DNA from: Caprella mutica
Lineage: Eukaryota > Arthropoda > Malacostraca > Amphipoda > Caprellidae
Assembly (NCBI GenBank): GCA_947561585.1
Contig: CANNZV010001467.1
Coordinates: 88,885 to 152,884 of the forward strand
Length of the DNA: 64,000 nucleotides
Direction of reading: 5' to 3'
Shown: in pieces, positions 60,760 through 64,000 of the stretch
How positions within the stretch are numbered: position 1 is the first letter of the stretch
How the letters are laid out: every line of letters begins with the position of its first letter
Position numbers and translations under genes: made by a program
Notes under the pieces: generated by a model
Seen by the model: only the letters and a program-made list of their open reading frames with translations
The model's database searches: none
What the model was told of the DNA's origin: nothing

Positions 60760-61104
60760 ATAGTTATTGTTCAGAGTGAACCTAGACATTTATTGTATTC
60801 TTGTCATTAATATTTCTATTTCGTGTTATTAGTATTTTTATTTCGTGTAATTTGTGGTTATTTTTTTGTAAATTTGTTATTAGTGATTCTGTTTAGTATA
60901 ATTGATTTTTGTAAAAATTAGAAGTTTTGCAACGTAATTCTAAAAATTATGCTGCTATTTTACTGTTGTGTCTCTAAAATTATTTGCCCAAAAAGTTCTC
61001 TTCACATGGGCTTGAAACTTGATATATTTTTATCTTGTTTTACAATATTTTTTTATGTAATGCTTGTTTCAATAAAGATGTTTCAATGTTTCAATGTTTC
61101 AATG
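59922..61104 (+). mobile_element. 5'-truncated non-LTR retrotransposon (LINE) with intact target duplication
   Basis: Bracketed by identical 15-bp copies of TTTCAACTGTATAAA. It starts abruptly inside the reverse transcriptase coding region and ends with AATAAAG followed by three or more ATGTTTCA octamers. Truncation at the 5' side, a repeated 3' tail and a target duplication of this length are the signature of target-primed reverse transcription. The retained frame has no stop, and the duplication has no mismatch, so the insertion is recent. A related tail lies at 27029-27130 on the minus strand. Confidence 0.9.
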
Positions 61105-61313
61105 TTTCAACTGTATAAAAAAGGAAATATTTTTGTTAGTGTATAAAAACTTATTTTCAGGGACTGATTAAAATTACATTATATTTGATTAATATTTGTT
61201 ATTTGGAATGGCTGATCATTCTTCATTTAAAGTATTTTATAACAGTGTTTTTATATTTAGTTTTTTCAATATATTTGTATATCATGTGTTCTGCATAGAT
61301 ATATAAATATGTT

Positions 61314-61530
61314 ATTAGAGGTTATTTAAACTCTGCGTTAAAGTTTTTTTTTCAGATTTCAAGCTTTCGAATAGAAAGATTTCTATTCATCATCAGGAGA
61401 AGGGTGTGTTTGACAAGGTGTTGTTGTGTTGTATTGTATCCTTCTCCTGATGATGAATAGAAATATTTCTATTCGAAATCTTGAAATTTGATAAAAACCT
61501 CATCGCAGAGTTTAAGTAACCTCTAATAAT
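61314..61530. mobile_element. Snap-back MITE with inverted arms of about 90 bp
   Basis: The left arm ATTAGAGGTTATTTAAACTC .. TTCTATTCATCATCAGGAGA is mirrored by the right arm TCTCCTGATGATGAATAGAA .. GAGTTTAAGTAACCTCTAAT, with a loop of about 40 bp (61407-61435). It forms a nearly perfect hairpin, non-coding. The outermost TTATTAGAGGTTA/TAACCTCTAATAA suggests a TTA- or TA-type target. Confidence 0.85.
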
Positions 61531-63442
61531 AGTGATTTCCCGTTGAGTTTGAATCTTTTCAATATAACAACAAAGAAGACCTCAAGGTTCGAAATCTATA
61601 CTGAATCCCTGCAATGAAAGTAACCTCACATTTAAAAAAAAAATGTTTGGGCATGTCAGTCTGTCAGTTTTGCTATCGAATAAGTTTCAAAAAGACGGAA
61701 AACCAAATTTAGACACTAACTACAAGTTGCAACTTTAACAGTTATTTGGAAATTGAGTGAATTAAGTCACTTTTAGTCAATGGAGATCATCGAACAACAG
61801 ATTGAAATACCAAATTTATATATTTGTTAAATCAACACCACTGAATTTGGGTATAACAAGAATGATTCAAGAACCTTAAGCAAAATGTACAGCAATACAG
61901 CTTACAGTTACAAGTTATTCATATTTTTTGAATGAAAAGCTTCCTATGATAATCCTTAATTTTGCCCAATAAGTATTTTGGTCAGTTTTAAGTAGAGCTT
62001 CGAATTTGAGACATAGTTTACTCTCTGTTACGTTATAATTTGATAAGTTGAGAATCGATCACTTAAAAATATGTCTTTGATTTTTTGTAAACATTTACCT
62101 ATAGTATTTTTTACTGAACCATGCATCTTCTAAGAAAATATGTTCTTTCGTCCAATGATATCATTCTTCAATACATCGTAAATGATGATCTATACTATGA
62201 GTTGTGAATGAAGTTGAATAAATATGAAGTCTCAGTATATACCACTTCTTTATAAGAATATGCCGTATGCACCATAAATGTTTTTGCATTGCAATCAATG
62301 CAACATAAATGTTTTTCATACATTAATCAATGCAATAAGAATAATTTTCTCGTAGAAATAGGGTGACAAAAGGTTTTCGGAAAAAAATGTAGAGTTTTAT
62401 TGAGCAAAACGTAGAACACAACATGTAATTATCAGTTTATAACAAAATAATAATAACATTTCTGTTATTATTCTATTAGAGATGAAAAATCATAAATAAT
62501 GGCATATTTTCTTGAAAATGTCCAAGATATAATGTTAAAAATGGTATTGTGATCGTAAGGTAAAGGATGTATTTTTATTCTGCATAACAACTTCATACAC
62601 AAAATACTTCAAACAAAAGCTGTTAAAATTTCCTCTCGTTCTTTCTAAAGAATTGGCTATTTATTTTCTTGTTCCCGTCGTTTCAGCATACGAGTGAGAT
62701 TGAACAGGAATGAACTTTCAAAATATTTCACTCACTACCGAATACCTTGTCAAAACAAATTATGATATTTTTTAAGAAGTCACGTGTATTTATTCACGGC
62801 TATAAAATTTCGCTAAAAATTGTTATATTTTCGGCGACAGTTTCGTGCAGAAAAATTGTATTGAGCGAAAATGTTATCGGCAAAAGAACCCAGAACCCTG
62901 TATTTACCTACTTGTATATTTTTATTTTAAAATAACCATTCAAATGATATCAGAAACTGTGAGTTTAGAGACCTGAGTGTTCATGAAATATCACCAAAAT
63001 CTGAATTTAATTCCATTCATTAATATATATCATACTTTAATACGGGCTTGAATGGACACTCATGTATTCTGTAATAAGGTCATAAACTTATACGCTTATG
63101 AGATTATATTATAATGGCTTTTTTTTTATTAAAGTTCGATTAAATGTTTATTCATCAGAACAGCCGGTAAGAATAATGTTATGCTGCATGTGACAATATT
63201 TTGTTGAATATATTGATAATGAATAAGTTTCTCGGAAACTATAAGGAGAAAATATCTATCAAGCATATTTTATAAATGGTCAAAAGTAAGAGTGACTGCA
63301 ATGCCAGACTATTTCTTGAGAAAAGTTGGTGACCTGTCGAGTATGAAGAGGAAAATTATATATACTTTCACTGTTTTGACTTTTTAAAATTCTGAAATTT
63401 CATTGTTAGAGAGACCATCATTATTTAGGAATTTAATCTTAT
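61531..63442. other. AT-rich DNA, nothing recognised
   Basis: No exon or element supported. A short direct repeat AATGTTTTTGCAT.. / AATGTTTTTCATAC with CAATCAATGCAA lies near 62277-62330. Confidence 0.4.
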
Positions 63443-63585
63443 CATATTATATTGCGTTAGAAAAAATACTGGTAAAAAATAAACTCAAGTGTGAAGGGCT
63501 TCGTTAAAATCAATTGCTGCTAAACTTATTGCCATGAACATTTTTTTAAAGGCGGCGTTGGAAATGTAAGAGTGAAGCAGGCCTT
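63443..63585. repeat. Second copy of the composite element's right end
   Basis: TTGCGTTAGAAAAAATACTG, then CAAGTGTGAAGGGCTTCGTT, then GGCGGCGTTGGAAATGTAAGAG and GCAGGCC before TTA. It follows 53807-53925 in order, and its outer end continues where that copy is truncated, so the family's end is GGCC..(TAA). Confidence 0.7.
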
Positions 63586-63649
63586 ATTGTCTTTTTATTT
63601 TGTTCCCCTTATTTTCATTGTGTGCTCCAAATTGCTATTATCAAATTAT

Positions 63650-63830
63650 TGATTAAGAAGGTGGGGGAATTGAAGATGGGGTAAGAAAAGTTGGGGGATG
63701 TGAAGGGTGGGAGATGGAAGTGAAGGTTGTGGCAGTGAATGTGGGAAATGAAGGGGGCGGAAACTATTGAGCTAAAATATGACTTGGTTTAGAGAAAGGT
63801 TGTACTGTGATAATGTAAGTAAATCGGTTT
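63650..63830. repeat. Dispersed repeat R2, copy 2 (G-rich array)
   Basis: A G-rich degenerate array (words like GGTGGGGGAATTGAAGATGG, GTTGGGGGATGTGAAGG, period about 16-25 bp) followed by GAGCTAAAATAT, TAGAGAAAGGTTGTACTGTG and ATAATG. It matches the order at 9105-9240 but has a longer array, so the array length varies between copies. Confidence 0.6.
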
Positions 63831-64000
63831 GTCCATCACGAAATACTTTAAACAGACACTCCATCAGTAGCAACTCCTAAAGTGGTGTAAATCGAAATAC
63901 TTTCACCATAAGGATATTTATAAGTGATAATCTAAGAAAAGAATCCGTGTTAGTCGGACCTGTCATAAAACATGTTAAACAGATATTCTATCGATAGCGC

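Overview
This is a eukaryotic, strongly AT-rich, gene-poor and repeat-rich window. It looks like arthropod, probably insect, nuclear DNA. I base this on the exons of a Sidestep-like Ig/fibronectin adhesion protein (a family known from insects), a 5'-truncated Jockey/CR1-type LINE, Tc1/mariner and Mutator transposase relics, many MITEs and many minisatellites. A sap-feeding hemipteran would fit but is only a guess. There is no sign of bacterial operons, rRNA, tRNA genes or CRISPR.

The only recognisable host gene lies at about 19.9-24.05 kb on the + strand. It comprises the two halves of one Ig domain, an FN3 exon and a transmembrane exon. Intron phases do not match between neighbouring exons and the usual last Ig domain is missing, so this is probably a decayed paralogue or a fragment.

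The most interesting content is a set of foldback-like elements with one layout. Their two ends are inverted arrays of a short word with a period near 16 bp (an A/T-rich core plus a G/C-rich linker). Several outer ends carry related 9-mers (GGTTCTAGG at one end, GGTGACCGG-like at the other) and the flanks show 9-bp duplications. Examples are FB-1 (2936-3358), FB-2 (7438-8885), FB-A (20082-22509) with FB-B nested inside it (20426-21643), and FB-3 (35819-37096). The word differs in each element while the layout stays. FB-A sits exactly on the splice donor of the Sidestep-like exon. A Mutator (Phantom-like) transposase fragment with an RTNN-like motif (32115-32280) is a possible clue to the mobilising enzyme. 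Single-sided arrays of the same style occur at 16210-16437 and 47441-47645.

Region by region: 1-19 kb is mostly unrecognised AT-rich DNA with FB-1, FB-2, small TA-flanked and dispersed repeats. 19.4-24.1 kb holds a minisatellite, the Sidestep-like exons and FB-A/FB-B. 25-34 kb holds a 49-bp minisatellite, a LINE tail, a decayed Tc1-like element, a TIR element, the Mutator fragment and a perfect 20-bp x 14 minisatellite. 35-48 kb holds FB-3, two inverted copies of another transposon family and a TIR element. 50-64 kb holds simple arrays, a composite TIR element with an internal 16-bp array, a SINE-like repeat, one unidentified candidate exon, the LINE with an intact 15-bp target duplication and a snap-back MITE. 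The features do not form a pathway; apart from the adhesion-gene exons the window is a record of mobile-element activity.
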